A DNA stretch of 64,000 bases from Billgrantia lactosivorans (GCF_003254665.1 NZ_QHGY01000001.1:930001-994000); one strand, 5' to 3'; positions 55,492 through 64,000 are shown, counted from the stretch's first letter. Numbers and translations are program-made. Notes: a model not told the origin generated them from the sequence alone.

Positions 55492-56538
55492 ATGACCATC
55501 ACACGCCGCCAACTGCTCAAGTACGGCACCTTCGCCACCGCCGGCGCCAGCCTGTTCGGCGGGCACAGCCTGTTCGCGCCCCGCGCCATGGCCGCCACGG
55601 CCTTGACCGGGGTGAACTACATCACGCCCTCCTACAAGGCGCTGAGCTACGGCTCCGACGGCTTCGTCAAGTTCCTGGAAGAGAACCACGCCGACGTCAT
55701 CGACTTCGACTACCACCACTCCGGCCAGCTGCTGACCGCCGACGAGCAGCTGCCGGGGCTGCGTGCCGGCAGCGTGGACTTCATGTTCCACACCCTCTCC
55801 TACATCACCCGCTCGCTGCCGATCCTCGGCATCACCGGCCTGCCCGGCGTGGTCGACGAGCTGTACCAGCATCCCGAGCGGCTCAAGCTGGGCAGCCCGC
55901 TGATGGAGCTGATCAACGAGCAGCTCGCCGAGGAGAACCTCTACATGCTCTGCTCCGGCGGCGGCATCCTCGAGCCGGAGTACATCTGGAGCACCGAGGA
56001 GAACCCGATTCGCTCCCTCGAGGACATGCGCGGCAAGAAGATCCGCGTGGTCGGCTACGAGGCCACCACCGCGCTGGAGAACTACGACATCGGTGCCACC
56101 CGCATCCCCTCCTCGGAGACCTACCAGGCGCTGCAGCGCGGTACCGTGGATGCCGGCATCTTCAATATCTCCACGGTGGTGGGCCGCAGCCTGCACGAAC
56201 AGCTGGCCGCCTGCTACAAGCTGCCGGTGACGGCCTTCACGGTCGCCCCGTTCATGCTGCGCGACCGCTGGGACAGCCTCGACGACGACGTGCGCAACGC
56301 CCTTCAGGAGGCCGCCCAGTGGTACGACGACAACTTCATCGAGCACTGCAACAACGACGTCTACCCCAACGAGTACTGGCCGATGATGGAGGAAGCCGGC
56401 ATCGAGGTGATCGAGCCCAGCGAGGAGGACCTGGCCGCCTTCAACGAGCACACCGAGGCGGGATGGGAGCACTGGAAGGGCGAAGTCGGCGAGGAGGTCG
56501 GCGAACGCGCCATCGCCCTGGCCCTCGGCGAGGCCTGA
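55492..56538 (+). CDS. dctP: TRAP transporter substrate-binding protein with Tat signal
   Basis: A 348-residue periplasmic DctP protein. The N terminus MTITRRQLLKYGTFATAGASL carries a twin-arginine motif, so export of the folded protein by Tat is likely. The conserved RGKKIRV / YQALQRGTVDAGIFNISTV region contains the arginine-type carboxylate contact of TRAP receptors. The ligand should be an organic acid. The Tat signal is less common among DctP proteins than Sec. Confidence 0.94.
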   Translation: MTITRRQLLKYGTFATAGASLFGGHSLFAPRAMAATALTGVNYITPSYKALSYGSDGFVKFLEENHADVIDFDYHHSGQLLTADEQLPGLRAGSVDFMFHTLSYITRSLPILGITGLPGVVDELYQHPERLKLGSPLMELINEQLAEENLYMLCSGGGILEPEYIWSTEENPIRSLEDMRGKKIRVVGYEATTALENYDIGATRIPSSETYQALQRGTVDAGIFNISTVVGRSLHEQLAACYKLPVTAFTVAPFMLRDRWDSLDDDVRNALQEAAQWYDDNFIEHCNNDVYPNEYWPMMEEAGIEVIEPSEEDLAAFNEHTEAGWEHWKGEVGEEVGERAIALALGEA

Positions 56539-56548
56539 GGAGGTTGCC

Positions 56549-57085
56549 ATGAGCGTCAATGCCCTACGCAGCTGGGACGGCCTGATGGCCGTCCTGCGCG
56601 GCGCCTCGATCCTGATGCTCGTCTTCATGGCGCTGACCATCTGCTACGACGCCCTGATGCGCCACGCCTTCTCGGCGCCGACCAGCTGGAGCCTGGAGAT
56701 CAACTCCTTCCTGCTGGTCTATCTGGCGGTGATGGGCGCCGCCGAGGCGCAGCGAAACGAGGCCCACATCCGCATCGAGTTCTTCGCCGACAAGATGCCG
56801 CTGCGCCTGCAGGCGTTGATCGGCGTGATCACCGGCCTGCTCGGCGCCACCTTCAGCTTCATCATGGTGTGGCGCGGGGGCATCATGACGATGCAGGCGT
56901 TCGAATACGGCGAGCGCGTCTCCAGCGCGCTGGGCACCCCGACCGGCATCCCCTACGCCATGCTGCCCATCGGTTTCGGCCTGCTCGGGCTGCAGTTCCT
57001 GATCGACGTGTGCCGATCCGGCTACCGCTGCCTGCACCCCGAAACGACGCCAGCCCCATCGAAGGAGGTGCCAACCGATGTCTGA
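56549..57085 (+). CDS. dctQ: TRAP transporter small membrane subunit
   Basis: A 178-residue DctQ protein with four helices and the TSWSLEINSFLLVYLAVMGAAEAQRNEAHIRIEF motif. It comes after dctP (M-P-Q order) and overlaps the aconitase start by eight bases. Confidence 0.94.
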   Translation: MSVNALRSWDGLMAVLRGASILMLVFMALTICYDALMRHAFSAPTSWSLEINSFLLVYLAVMGAAEAQRNEAHIRIEFFADKMPLRLQALIGVITGLLGATFSFIMVWRGGIMTMQAFEYGERVSSALGTPTGIPYAMLPIGFGLLGLQFLIDVCRSGYRCLHPETTPAPSKEVPTDV

Positions 57086-59039
57086 AACGCTCAGCCACAA
57101 GCTGATCGCCGCGCACCTGCTCGACGGCGAGATGACGCCCGGCAGCGAGATCGCCCTGCGCATGGACCAGACGCTGCTGCAGGACATCCTCGGCACCCTG
57201 GTGATGCTGGAGCTCGACGCCATGGGTATCGATCGGGTACGCACCGACCCCAGCGTGCAGTACATCGACCACACCCTGCTGCAGCCGGACAATATCAACG
57301 CCGACGCTCACCTGTTCCTGAAGAGCGCCTGCGAGCGGCTGGGGGTGTGGTACAGCGGGCCGGGCAACGGCATCAGCCACCCCGTGCACATGGAGCGCTT
57401 CGGCGTGCCCGGCCAGAGCCTGGTCGGCTGCGACAGCCACACCACCGCGGCCGGCGCCCTGAGCATGCTGGCCATCGGCGCCGGCGGCATCGAGGTGGCC
57501 ATGGCCATGGCCGGCGAACCGCTCTACCTGCCGATGCCGGAGGTCATCGGCGTGCGCCTGGAAGGCGATCTGCCCGAGTGGGTCAGCGCCAAGGACGTGA
57601 TTCTCGAGCTGCTGCGTCGCCACGGCGTCGCCGGGGCGAAGAACTGCATCCTCGAGTATCACGGCCCCGGCCTGGCCGCGCTGGATGCCATGGACCGCCA
57701 TGTGCTGGCCAACATGGGCACCGAGATGGGGGCCACCGCCAGCGTCTTCCCCAGCGACGAGGTAACCCGCGAGTTCCTGCGCTCGCGCGGCCGCGAGGCC
57801 GACTGGCGACCGCTGGCCGCCGACCCGGGCTGCCGCTACGACCGCAGCGAACGCATCGACCTCTCGACGCTGGAGCCGCTGATCGCACTGCCCTCCAGCC
57901 CCGACAAGGTGGTGCCGGTGTCCCGGGTCGCCGGCGAGCCGCTCTACCAGGCCTACATCGGCTCCTCCGGCAACCCCGGCTATCGCGACTTCGCCGTGGT
58001 GGCGGAGATCGTCAAGGGCCGGCGCGTGGCCAGCGAGGTCTCGCTGGACATCAACCCCTCGACACGCCAGGTGCTCTCCGCCCTGATCGGCGAGGGCCAC
58101 CTCGCCGCCCTGGTCGAGGCCGGCGCGCGCCTGCACCAGCCGGGCTGCAACGGCTGCATCGGCATGGGCCAGGCGCCCGCCGCCGGGCGCAACAGCCTGC
58201 GCACGGTGCCGCGCAACTTTCCCGGCCGCTCCGGCACGCGCGAGGACAGCGTCTTCCTGTGCAGCCCCGAGACCGCTGCCGCCTCGGCACTAGCCGGCGT
58301 CATCACCGACCCGCGCAGCCTCGGCATGCCCTGCCCCCGGGTGCGGGAGCCTGCGCGAATGGCGGTCAGCGACGACTGGTTCGTGCCGCCGCTGCCCGCG
58401 GAGCGCGCGCGGCACGTCTCGCTGCTCGCCACCGACAACACGCCACCGCTGCCGGCGCTGACCCCGCTGCCCGAGCGCATCGAGGTGCCGGTGCTGCTCA
58501 AGGCCGGCGACAACGTCTCCACCGACGACATCATGCCCGCCGGGGCGCGCGTGCTGCCGATCTGGAGCAACGTCTACGCCTCCGCCGAGCACACCTTCGA
58601 GGCGCTGGACCCGGACTACGTGGCACGCGCCAGAGCGCGTGGCGATGCCGGCCATGCCATCGTCGGCGGCAACAACTACGGCCAGGGCTCGAGCCGCGAG
58701 AATGCCGCGCTGGTGCCGCGCCTGCTCGGCCTGCAGGTGGTCATCGCCAGGAGCATCGCGCGCATCCACTGGCAGAACCTGCCATGCTTCGGCGTGCTGC
58801 CGCTGACCTTCCGCGACCCGGCGGACTACGGCCGCATCGCGCGTGGCCAGACCCTGGTCATCGACGATGTGCGCGGTCAGCTGGCTGCCGGGCAGCGCAT
58901 CCAGGCCACGCTCGACGGCGCGCCCCTCACGCTGATGCACGAGCTGAGCCCCCGTCAGGTGGCGATCCTCACGGCCGGCGGGGTGATCAACTGGCTGCGA
59001 CAACGCAAGGCTTCGTCTCCTGAGGAGAACGTGACATGA
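57078..59039 (+). CDS. Aconitase-family hydratase/isomerase
   Basis: A 653-residue iron-sulfur dehydratase. The cluster cysteines are C118 in VGCDSHTTAAG and C357/C360 in PGCNGCIG. The swivel domain has YGQGSSRENAALVPRLLGLQVVIARS. It is shorter than AcnA/AcnB and of the stand-alone type related to isopropylmalate isomerases. It lies in a transport and CoA-ester cleavage operon, away from TCA genes, so it likely hydrates or isomerises a branched dicarboxylate (for example citraconate/citramalate) rather than serving the TCA cycle. Confidence 0.92.
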   Translation: MSETLSHKLIAAHLLDGEMTPGSEIALRMDQTLLQDILGTLVMLELDAMGIDRVRTDPSVQYIDHTLLQPDNINADAHLFLKSACERLGVWYSGPGNGISHPVHMERFGVPGQSLVGCDSHTTAAGALSMLAIGAGGIEVAMAMAGEPLYLPMPEVIGVRLEGDLPEWVSAKDVILELLRRHGVAGAKNCILEYHGPGLAALDAMDRHVLANMGTEMGATASVFPSDEVTREFLRSRGREADWRPLAADPGCRYDRSERIDLSTLEPLIALPSSPDKVVPVSRVAGEPLYQAYIGSSGNPGYRDFAVVAEIVKGRRVASEVSLDINPSTRQVLSALIGEGHLAALVEAGARLHQPGCNGCIGMGQAPAAGRNSLRTVPRNFPGRSGTREDSVFLCSPETAAASALAGVITDPRSLGMPCPRVREPARMAVSDDWFVPPLPAERARHVSLLATDNTPPLPALTPLPERIEVPVLLKAGDNVSTDDIMPAGARVLPIWSNVYASAEHTFEALDPDYVARARARGDAGHAIVGGNNYGQGSSRENAALVPRLLGLQVVIARSIARIHWQNLPCFGVLPLTFRDPADYGRIARGQTLVIDDVRGQLAAGQRIQATLDGAPLTLMHELSPRQVAILTAGGVINWLRQRKASSPEENVT

Positions 59040-59968
59040 CGGCACTCAGGCCACCGCAACGCGTGGCGATCGTCGAGGTCGCCCCGCGCGACGGCTTCCA
59101 GTCCATCCGCGATCCGCTGCCCACCGCCGACAAGCAGCGCTGTATCGAGGCGCTGCTCGATGCCGGTGTCACGCGCCTGGAGATCGGCTCCTTCGTCAGC
59201 CCCAGGGCCATCCCGCAGATGGCCGACACCGGCGAGCTGGTGGCGGCCTTCGCCGAACGCCCCGGGGTACGCCTCTCGGCGCTGGTGCCCAACCTCAAGG
59301 GCGCCGAGCTGGCGCTGGCACATGGCATCCGTGAAGTGGTCTACGTGGTGTCGGTGTCCGAATCCCACAACCGCAGCAACGTGCGCCGCACCCCCGAGGA
59401 GTCGCTCGGCGATCTGGCCCGGGTGATCGAGCGTCTGCAGCAGAGCGAAGGCACGCGCCTGCGCCTCGATCTGGGCACCAGCTTCGACTGCCCCTTCGAG
59501 GGCACCATCGCCTGGCAGCAGGTCGACCGCGTGCTCGGCAAGGCGCTTGAGCGGATCGGCGATTTGCCCACCGAGGTCGCGCTGTGCGACACCACCGGCC
59601 GTGCGACGCCCTACCAGGTGGCCGACCACTTCACCCGCCTGCGCGAACGGCATGCCCGCCCGGGGCTGGAGTGGGCCTTCCATGGCCACGACACCTACGG
59701 CATGGGCGTGGCCAATGCGCTGTTCGCCATTCATCACGGCGCCACGGCCGTGGACACGGCCTGCGCGGGCCTGGGGGGCTGCCCCTTCGCCCCCGGCGCC
59801 ACCGGCAACACCGCCACCGAGGACCTGCTCTACGCCCTGCAGGGGGGCGGGGTCGACACCGGCATCGACCTGCCCCGGCTGCTTCTCGCCGCCGACCGTA
59901 TCGCCGCGCTGCCCGGCGGCCAGACCGCCAGCCACCTGCGCCAGGTACCGAGAGAGCGCGTGGGCTGA
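59036..59968 (+). CDS. HMG-CoA lyase-like enzyme, candidate citramalyl-CoA lyase
   Basis: A 310-residue TIM-barrel lyase. VEVAPRDGFQS has the catalytic Arg-Asp; WAFHGHDTYGMGVANAL gives the metal histidines; and GLGGCPFAPGATGNTATEDLLY holds the active-site cysteine loop. No leucine-pathway genes (MCC, IVD) are nearby, so the substrate may not be HMG-CoA. Chloroflexus uses an HMG-CoA-lyase-like protein as citramalyl-CoA lyase, and the neighbours fit that. ATGA overlap with the preceding gene. Confidence 0.92.
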   Translation: MTALRPPQRVAIVEVAPRDGFQSIRDPLPTADKQRCIEALLDAGVTRLEIGSFVSPRAIPQMADTGELVAAFAERPGVRLSALVPNLKGAELALAHGIREVVYVVSVSESHNRSNVRRTPEESLGDLARVIERLQQSEGTRLRLDLGTSFDCPFEGTIAWQQVDRVLGKALERIGDLPTEVALCDTTGRATPYQVADHFTRLRERHARPGLEWAFHGHDTYGMGVANALFAIHHGATAVDTACAGLGGCPFAPGATGNTATEDLLYALQGGGVDTGIDLPRLLLAADRIAALPGGQTASHLRQVPRERVG

Positions 59969-60442
59969 AAATGGCGTCATTCAGCTGGCTCGCTGCCGCT
60001 GAGAGGCAACTCGGTGGCAGCGAAGCCGTGCTGATTTTCGCGGTTCACTTCGCCCCCCATTCGGCCCTATTGCCTGCATCGTCCTGAAGGGCCATACGAC
60101 GCTTGGTCAAGCGCTTTCCAGCAGCAGCCTGCCAGAGCGCGCAGCGCATTGGACAAATTGCTGCCCGAGGCGCGAGCCCCTATCTGGGCCTTTCAGCCAG
60201 TTCCGCCCTCCTATCAAGCCCCATCTCATCCTTTTGTCGTAATTTTTGCTTACAAAATTGTAATCAACGTTTCGCCTCGTTAAGGTCGGTTTCCGATGAT
60301 GGTTGTTCCTGTAACTTTCGTAGGGAAGCCTAAGCATTTCGCATGCCTGGGTGGGGATGCCACATCGTCAATCACTATAAATCACAACGCATGAGCCCGG
60401 TGCTCGGCCGCCGAAGCACCGGCGAATAACAAGGAACTGCAC
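59969..60442. other. Long leader region of the porin gene
   Basis: About 470 bases without a supported gene. A 60-base A+T-rich tract (about 60228-60290) in an otherwise GC-rich stretch is the probable promoter zone. TTTTTGCTTACAAAATTGTA there resembles OmpR-type sites only loosely. AAGGA precedes the porin GTG. The leader may be over 150 bases. Confidence 0.5.
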
Positions 60443-61567
60443 GTGACATTTCACAAGAATCTCAAGAAGACTGCCATCTTCTCCGCCAGCGCCCTCGCCC
60501 TCGCCGTGGCAAGCGCCGCAAACGCCTTCGAGTTCGAGGCAGGCGACACCACCGTCTCGGTCTATGGCTACGCCAAGCTCGACGTGATCTACGACGTGGA
60601 CAACGAGATCGGCGAAAAGAGCGTGGCACGCGGTGACATCGCCCTCGACGGTGAAGAGACCAGCGACGGCCACACCAACCTGCATGCGGCCGAGAGCCGT
60701 ATCGGCTTCTCCACCTCCACCCCGGTTTCCGGCAGCACCCTGAAGACCACCATCGAGGGCGACTTCTACGGCGGTACCGCCAACGCCCCGGAATTCCGCC
60801 TGCGCCACGCCTTTGGCGAGTGGAACGGAATTCTTGCCGGTCAGACCTGGACCAACTTCGGCAGCTTCCTCGCCGGCACGCCGACCATCGATTTCACCGG
60901 CATCGGTGGCCGCGCCGTGCTGGATCGTCAGGCGCAGCTGCGCTATACCACCGGCGGCTTTTCCATGGCCATCGAGGATCCCGACAAGCTGGGCGGGAGC
61001 CCCGTCAATGACGACGCCAAGAACCAGCTTCCCGACCTGACCGCGCGCTACCAGGGCAATGCCGGCAACTTCAGCTACTCCGTTTCCGGCCTGTTGCGCC
61101 GTCTCGAGTACGATACGGTGGGCGGCTCCGACGATACGGCAACCGGCTGGGGCATGGGCTTCGACGCCTCACTGGCCGTCAGCGACGCGCTGACCCTGCG
61201 CGGCGGCATCGCCCACGGTGACGGCATCGGCGGCTACCTGCACGGCAACCCGGCTGCCCCGGCCATCGTCGACGCAGACGGCAACCTGGAGACCATCGAG
61301 GCCACCGGCGGCACCGTCGGCGCCAGCCTCAATGTCGGCCCGGGCGCGATCAACCTTGCCTATACCCTGATCGACCCCGATCTGGACGAAAGCAATGCCA
61401 CCGCAGACGACAATGCTCAGTTCGAGGATGTCTGGCTGAACTACATCTGGTCGCCGGGCAACCGTATCAGCTACGGCATCGAGGCGAGCTGGCACAGCCG
61501 TGAAGTTGTGGACGGCCGTGACGGCGACGCGATGCGCCTGCAGGGCATGGTCAAGTACGACTTCTGA
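60443..61567 (+). CDS. Outer-membrane porin
   Basis: A 374-residue Gram-negative porin starting at GTG 60443. The signal peptide ends ANA-FEFEAGDT. Strand-forming segments such as TTVSVYGYAKLDVIYDVD, AESRIGFSTSTPV, LRHAFGEWNGILAGQTW and the final MRLQGMVKYDF (C-terminal Phe for BAM recognition) are typical. The protein is rich in Asp/Glu, as in halophile outer-membrane proteins. A good terminator follows. The solute preference is unknown. Confidence 0.94.
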   Translation: MTFHKNLKKTAIFSASALALAVASAANAFEFEAGDTTVSVYGYAKLDVIYDVDNEIGEKSVARGDIALDGEETSDGHTNLHAAESRIGFSTSTPVSGSTLKTTIEGDFYGGTANAPEFRLRHAFGEWNGILAGQTWTNFGSFLAGTPTIDFTGIGGRAVLDRQAQLRYTTGGFSMAIEDPDKLGGSPVNDDAKNQLPDLTARYQGNAGNFSYSVSGLLRRLEYDTVGGSDDTATGWGMGFDASLAVSDALTLRGGIAHGDGIGGYLHGNPAAPAIVDADGNLETIEATGGTVGASLNVGPGAINLAYTLIDPDLDESNATADDNAQFEDVWLNYIWSPGNRISYGIEASWHSREVVDGRDGDAMRLQGMVKYDF

Positions 61568-61643
61568 TGGTATGGGCGGAAGCAATTCCGCCTTCATCCC
61601 GATAGCGATTCCAGCAACACAAGTCTCTGTCTCTCGATCCTTC

Positions 61644-61664
61644 GCCCCGACCTCCGGTCGGGGC
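61644..61664 (+). terminator. Rho-independent terminator of the porin gene
   Basis: A nine-base stem GCCCCGACC/GGTCGGGGC with loop TCC, followed by ATTTTC, 77 bases after the stop. Confidence 0.85.
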
Positions 61665-61808
61665 ATTTTCGTCTCGTCCATGCCGCCTCTGCGTGCGAGT
61701 CTCGCCAGGCTTGGCTTGCCAGGCGGCACGAATCGTCGCTTCTCGCTACGCACCTGAACCCGACCTGTGGCGGGTGACCAGGTTTGACTTGCCTCCGCGG
61801 CAGTCGGG

Positions 61809-62894
61809 TCATTGCCGCCGAATTGACGGCACTTCCACCTCGATGCGCTGCGCCAGGCTGGCGAGGCTGTCATGGAGCAGTTGCAATACATAGCCGGGGT
61901 TGTGAACGTAGGCGCCGGGGTCCTTCTTCGCGAACTGGTAGTTGTAGGCCGCCTTCAACAGGCGCGGTGTCCAGCTCTGATAGCGGTTGGGAAAGACGGC
62001 CTCGTCGGGGCTGATGTCCCCATTTCCGTCGCTGTCGGCGAAGAAATAGGGGAAGGTATCCGCGGCGTAGCCGATCGGCCTTTCGGTCACTTCGGCGGCG
62101 TAACGGACGATCGCCTCGCCGAGGCGGGCGCGCAGGGTCTCGATTTCGCCGTGAATGCCTTCGGCGGTGTTACCGTCACCGTCGAAGTCGCCGTGGCGTG
62201 TGCGGATTGCAGTGATCTCGTCGACGCCGCGGTGACAGCTCAGGCATGTCTCGGTGGCGACCCGGGTCGTGTGGGGATCATGGCAGGAGGTACAGTTGCT
62301 CGCGCTCGGCACGTGCGGGAAGCGCCCCACATAGTCGCGCCCGGCATACTGGTAGCCGCCGCGAACGTGCGCGCCGTGCAGCGTCGCCGCCGCGACAGCA
62401 TAGTGCACGTTGATGAAGCCGAGCTCGGAGACGACCGCGTCCTCGTCGAGGCCCTCGACCCGTGCGGCGACCGTGTCGCTGGACGCACGCCCCTGATGGC
62501 AGGCCGTGCAGACCGCCGCCTCGCCCAGCGCCGTGACGCTGGCACCCGACGGAAACGTCACCGCGTCGAGCTCATGCGCGGCGGTGGTATGGCAGGAGGC
62601 GCAGCCAATCGGCGCATTGATCGCCGCCGGGGCGTCGACGGCGCCCGCCGCGCTGCCGTCTGCGCCCAGGTAGTCGATAAAGCCCGGCTGGGAATGGCAG
62701 GCCGCGCAGCTCGTCGGTACCTCGCCTTCCGCATTCCAGTACGTGAACGCCGGCGAGCGGTAGTCGCCGTGCGGCGCCGCGAGCCACGCCGCGACGATCG
62801 CGGAGAGCGCCGCGTCGTCATCCTGCGCCAGGGCAGGAGATGCCAAGGCAAGCGTCGCAATGACGGCAATACGACGAATACACTGGCTCCACAT
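61809..62894 (-). CDS. Pentaheme cytochrome c with an EF-hand motif
   Basis: A 361-residue secreted cytochrome. The signal peptide ends PALA-QDDD. Five CXXCH haem sites are visible: CAACH, CASCH, CTACH, CTSCH and CLSCH, with additional histidines as distal ligands. Near residue 300 DSDGNGDISPDE is a textbook EF-hand loop, and HGDFDGDGNTAEG is a second partial one. It is divergent from a ferric-reductase-like flavocytochrome, which suggests an electron-transfer pair from the inner membrane to the periplasm. ATG 62894 has GGGGAGGG upstream. The terminal acceptor is unknown. Confidence 0.88.
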   Translation of the reverse strand: MWSQCIRRIAVIATLALASPALAQDDDAALSAIVAAWLAAPHGDYRSPAFTYWNAEGEVPTSCAACHSQPGFIDYLGADGSAAGAVDAPAAINAPIGCASCHTTAAHELDAVTFPSGASVTALGEAAVCTACHQGRASSDTVAARVEGLDEDAVVSELGFINVHYAVAAATLHGAHVRGGYQYAGRDYVGRFPHVPSASNCTSCHDPHTTRVATETCLSCHRGVDEITAIRTRHGDFDGDGNTAEGIHGEIETLRARLGEAIVRYAAEVTERPIGYAADTFPYFFADSDGNGDISPDEAVFPNRYQSWTPRLLKAAYNYQFAKKDPGAYVHNPGYVLQLLHDSLASLAQRIEVEVPSIRRQ

Positions 62895-63012
62895 AGCGCC
62901 GCCCTCCCCTTGCTGCTGCCCCGCAGCCGGATAGCACGGGCGCCCGAGGCCCGTGTCGTCCGGGTTTGGTCTATCTTCGATCATAGACGAGGGACTTACA
63001 TTCGGAAACACA

Positions 63013-64000
63013 ATGACAGACCCTGAAGACAGCGCCTCCCATGAGACCGGCCACCATGCGATTCGCCTGCCGGGCCCCGTCCTTGCCGCCCTCTACCTCG
63101 GCGTCGTCCTGCTGCCGCTCGCGGTGGCGCTGTTCGGCCGCGCCGCGCCGGGCGATCATTGGGAGCGGGCGGCGGCGGCCCTCGGCATGGTCGCGGTCGT
63201 CGCGATGGCGGTACAGTTCGTGACCTCGGGCCGCTTTGATCGCGTCTCGCGCCATCTCGGCATCGACAAGATCATGGCGTTCCACAAGATCGCGGCGTGG
63301 TGGGTCCTGGTCGCGGTGGTGCTGCATCCGCTGTTCTACGTCCTGCCCACCTGGCTCGACGCACCGGCGCTGGGGCGCGAGCGGCTCGAGGTCTACCTGA
63401 CCTCGCCGCACTACCGCAGCGGGGTCGTGGCCTGGGCCGCCTTCGCGCTGCTGCTCGTCACGTCGCTGCTTCGCGAGAAACTGCCGTGGCGCTACGAGAC
63501 CTGGCGCGCCACGCACCTGCCGCTCGGGGTCCTGGCGGTGGCGGGCAGCCTCCACCATGCCTTCGCGGCCGGCCGGTTCACCGCCGCCGCGCCGCTGCCG
63601 CCGATCTGGCTCGCCACCGGCGCCGCCGTCGCGGCGGTGGTCGGGGTGCTCTATGGCTGGCGCTGGTACAAGCTGCACCGGCATCCGTGGACGCTCGCCA
63701 GCGTCTCGCGCGTCGCCGACCGGATGTGGCAGCTGCATGTCGAGCCCGCCCCCGGCACGCCACCCCTGGTCTACCACGCCGGCCAGTTCGTCTGGCTGAC
63801 CGTCGGGCGGCGACGGTTTCCGCTCCTGGACCACCCCTTCTCGCTCTCCGACAGCCCCCTCGACCCCGGCACCAGGCTGATCATCAAGGAGGTGGGGGAC
63901 TTCACGAGTACGGTGGGCACGCTGATTCCCGGTACGCCGATCGGGCTCGACGGACCCTACGGCGAATTCGTGCTGGAGGGCAGCGACGCCAAGGCCGTGA
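63013..64000 (+). CDS. Ferric-reductase-like transmembrane flavocytochrome (3' end outside the window)
   Basis: At least 329 residues, open at the window edge. Several membrane helices carry candidate haem b histidines in IMAFHKIAAWW, VVLHPLFYVL, THLPLGVLAV and LHHAFAAG. A FAD-binding FR-type domain then begins (YHAGQFVWLTVGRRRFPLLDHPFSLSDSP), containing the HPFS flavin motif. The NAD(P) domain would be outside. The layout is that of ferric reductases or NADPH oxidases. The start 63013 is 118 bases from the divergent cytochrome gene, so common control is likely. It would pass electrons from NAD(P)H to the periplasm. Confidence 0.88.
   Translation, partial: MTDPEDSASHETGHHAIRLPGPVLAALYLGVVLLPLAVALFGRAAPGDHWERAAAALGMVAVVAMAVQFVTSGRFDRVSRHLGIDKIMAFHKIAAWWVLVAVVLHPLFYVLPTWLDAPALGRERLEVYLTSPHYRSGVVAWAAFALLLVTSLLREKLPWRYETWRATHLPLGVLAVAGSLHHAFAAGRFTAAAPLPPIWLATGAAVAAVVGVLYGWRWYKLHRHPWTLASVSRVADRMWQLHVEPAPGTPPLVYHAGQFVWLTVGRRRFPLLDHPFSLSDSPLDPGTRLIIKEVGDFTSTVGTLIPGTPIGLDGPYGEFVLEGSDAKAV

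Noticed and set aside
52695..55598. A 967-codon open frame antisense to the CoA-transferase and dctM
   Set aside because: Shadow of two well-supported genes, with no recognisable motif.
52896..59968. Reading the second operon as leucine degradation
   Set aside because: The HMG-CoA-lyase-like gene is not accompanied by isovaleryl-CoA dehydrogenase, methylcrotonyl-CoA carboxylase or methylglutaconyl-CoA hydratase.
52896..59968. Reading the second operon as the known Ict-Ich-Ccl itaconate pathway
   Set aside because: The hydratase is aconitase-like and the lyase HMG-CoA-lyase-like, not the MaoC-type hydratase and CitE-type lyase of that pathway.

Overview
The window is about 64 kb of GC-rich, densely coded bacterial chromosome. 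It has no integrase, insertion sequence, tRNA, CRISPR array or phage module that I could support. Gene content points to a halophilic or marine gammaproteobacterium, most likely a Halomonas-like member of the Halomonadaceae: dnaX, 4.5S RNA, MscK, PldA, the YqjD/YqjE/YqjK trio, TRAP carriers, a Gac/Csr-type sRNA and bacterial EgtB/EgtD. The genus call is inference from content and composition, not from a marker gene.

Layout. 1-1605 is the 5' part of dnaX on the minus strand. 1840-12600 is a catabolic region: an amine-oxidising flavoprotein, a LysR regulator, then a divergent run of a class III aminotransferase, a two-subunit 3-oxoacid CoA-transferase, an M20 deacylase and a thiolase, followed by a polar amino acid ABC importer. 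The order fits catabolism of an N-acylated beta-amino acid, with N6-acetyl-beta-lysine as the best specific guess. 12705-13507 holds a small unknown protein, a short tandem repeat and the 4.5S SRP RNA gene with its promoter. 13621-16935 is a two-gene unit of an ATP-grasp ligase and a large unknown protein with a papain-like Gln/Cys/His/Asn arrangement. 16929-25376 is mostly envelope functions: an AbrB-type membrane protein, TlyA-type methyltransferase, MscK channel, PldA, YqjD/E/K-like proteins and a TetR regulator. 25441-27721 is egtB-egtD (ergothioneine). 27919-30392 holds a HI0933-family flavoprotein and an AraC-type regulator with a degenerate receiver-like domain.

30475-43020 is a complete Flp/Tad pilus locus on the minus strand, read flp, tadV, an extra AAA+ ATPase, rcpC, rcpA, a small lipoprotein, tadZ, tadA, tadB, tadC, tadD, tadE, tadG. 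The flp/tadV end is visibly richer in A+T than the rest, and a long stem-loop separates it from the machinery genes. 43354-47594 is an RND efflux pair. 47655-50109 holds a DUF3617 protein and a PAS-GGDEF-EAL protein. Upstream of the latter lies an unannotated-looking small RNA (about 50465-50588, minus strand) with six GGA motifs, a terminator hairpin and an upstream GacA/UvrY-like box, which I read as a CsrB/RsmZ-type sponge RNA.

50867-51922 is a zinc alcohol/aldehyde dehydrogenase. 52123-59968 is a second catabolic operon: GntR regulator, CaiB/BaiF CoA-transferase, TRAP transporter (M, P, Q order), aconitase-family hydratase and HMG-CoA-lyase-like enzyme. It fits uptake and cleavage of a branched hydroxy-dicarboxylate such as citramalate or citraconate. 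Two identical palindromes six helical turns apart flank its promoter. The window ends with a porin (60443-61567), a five-heme EF-hand cytochrome c and a divergent ferric-reductase-like flavocytochrome cut by the window edge.
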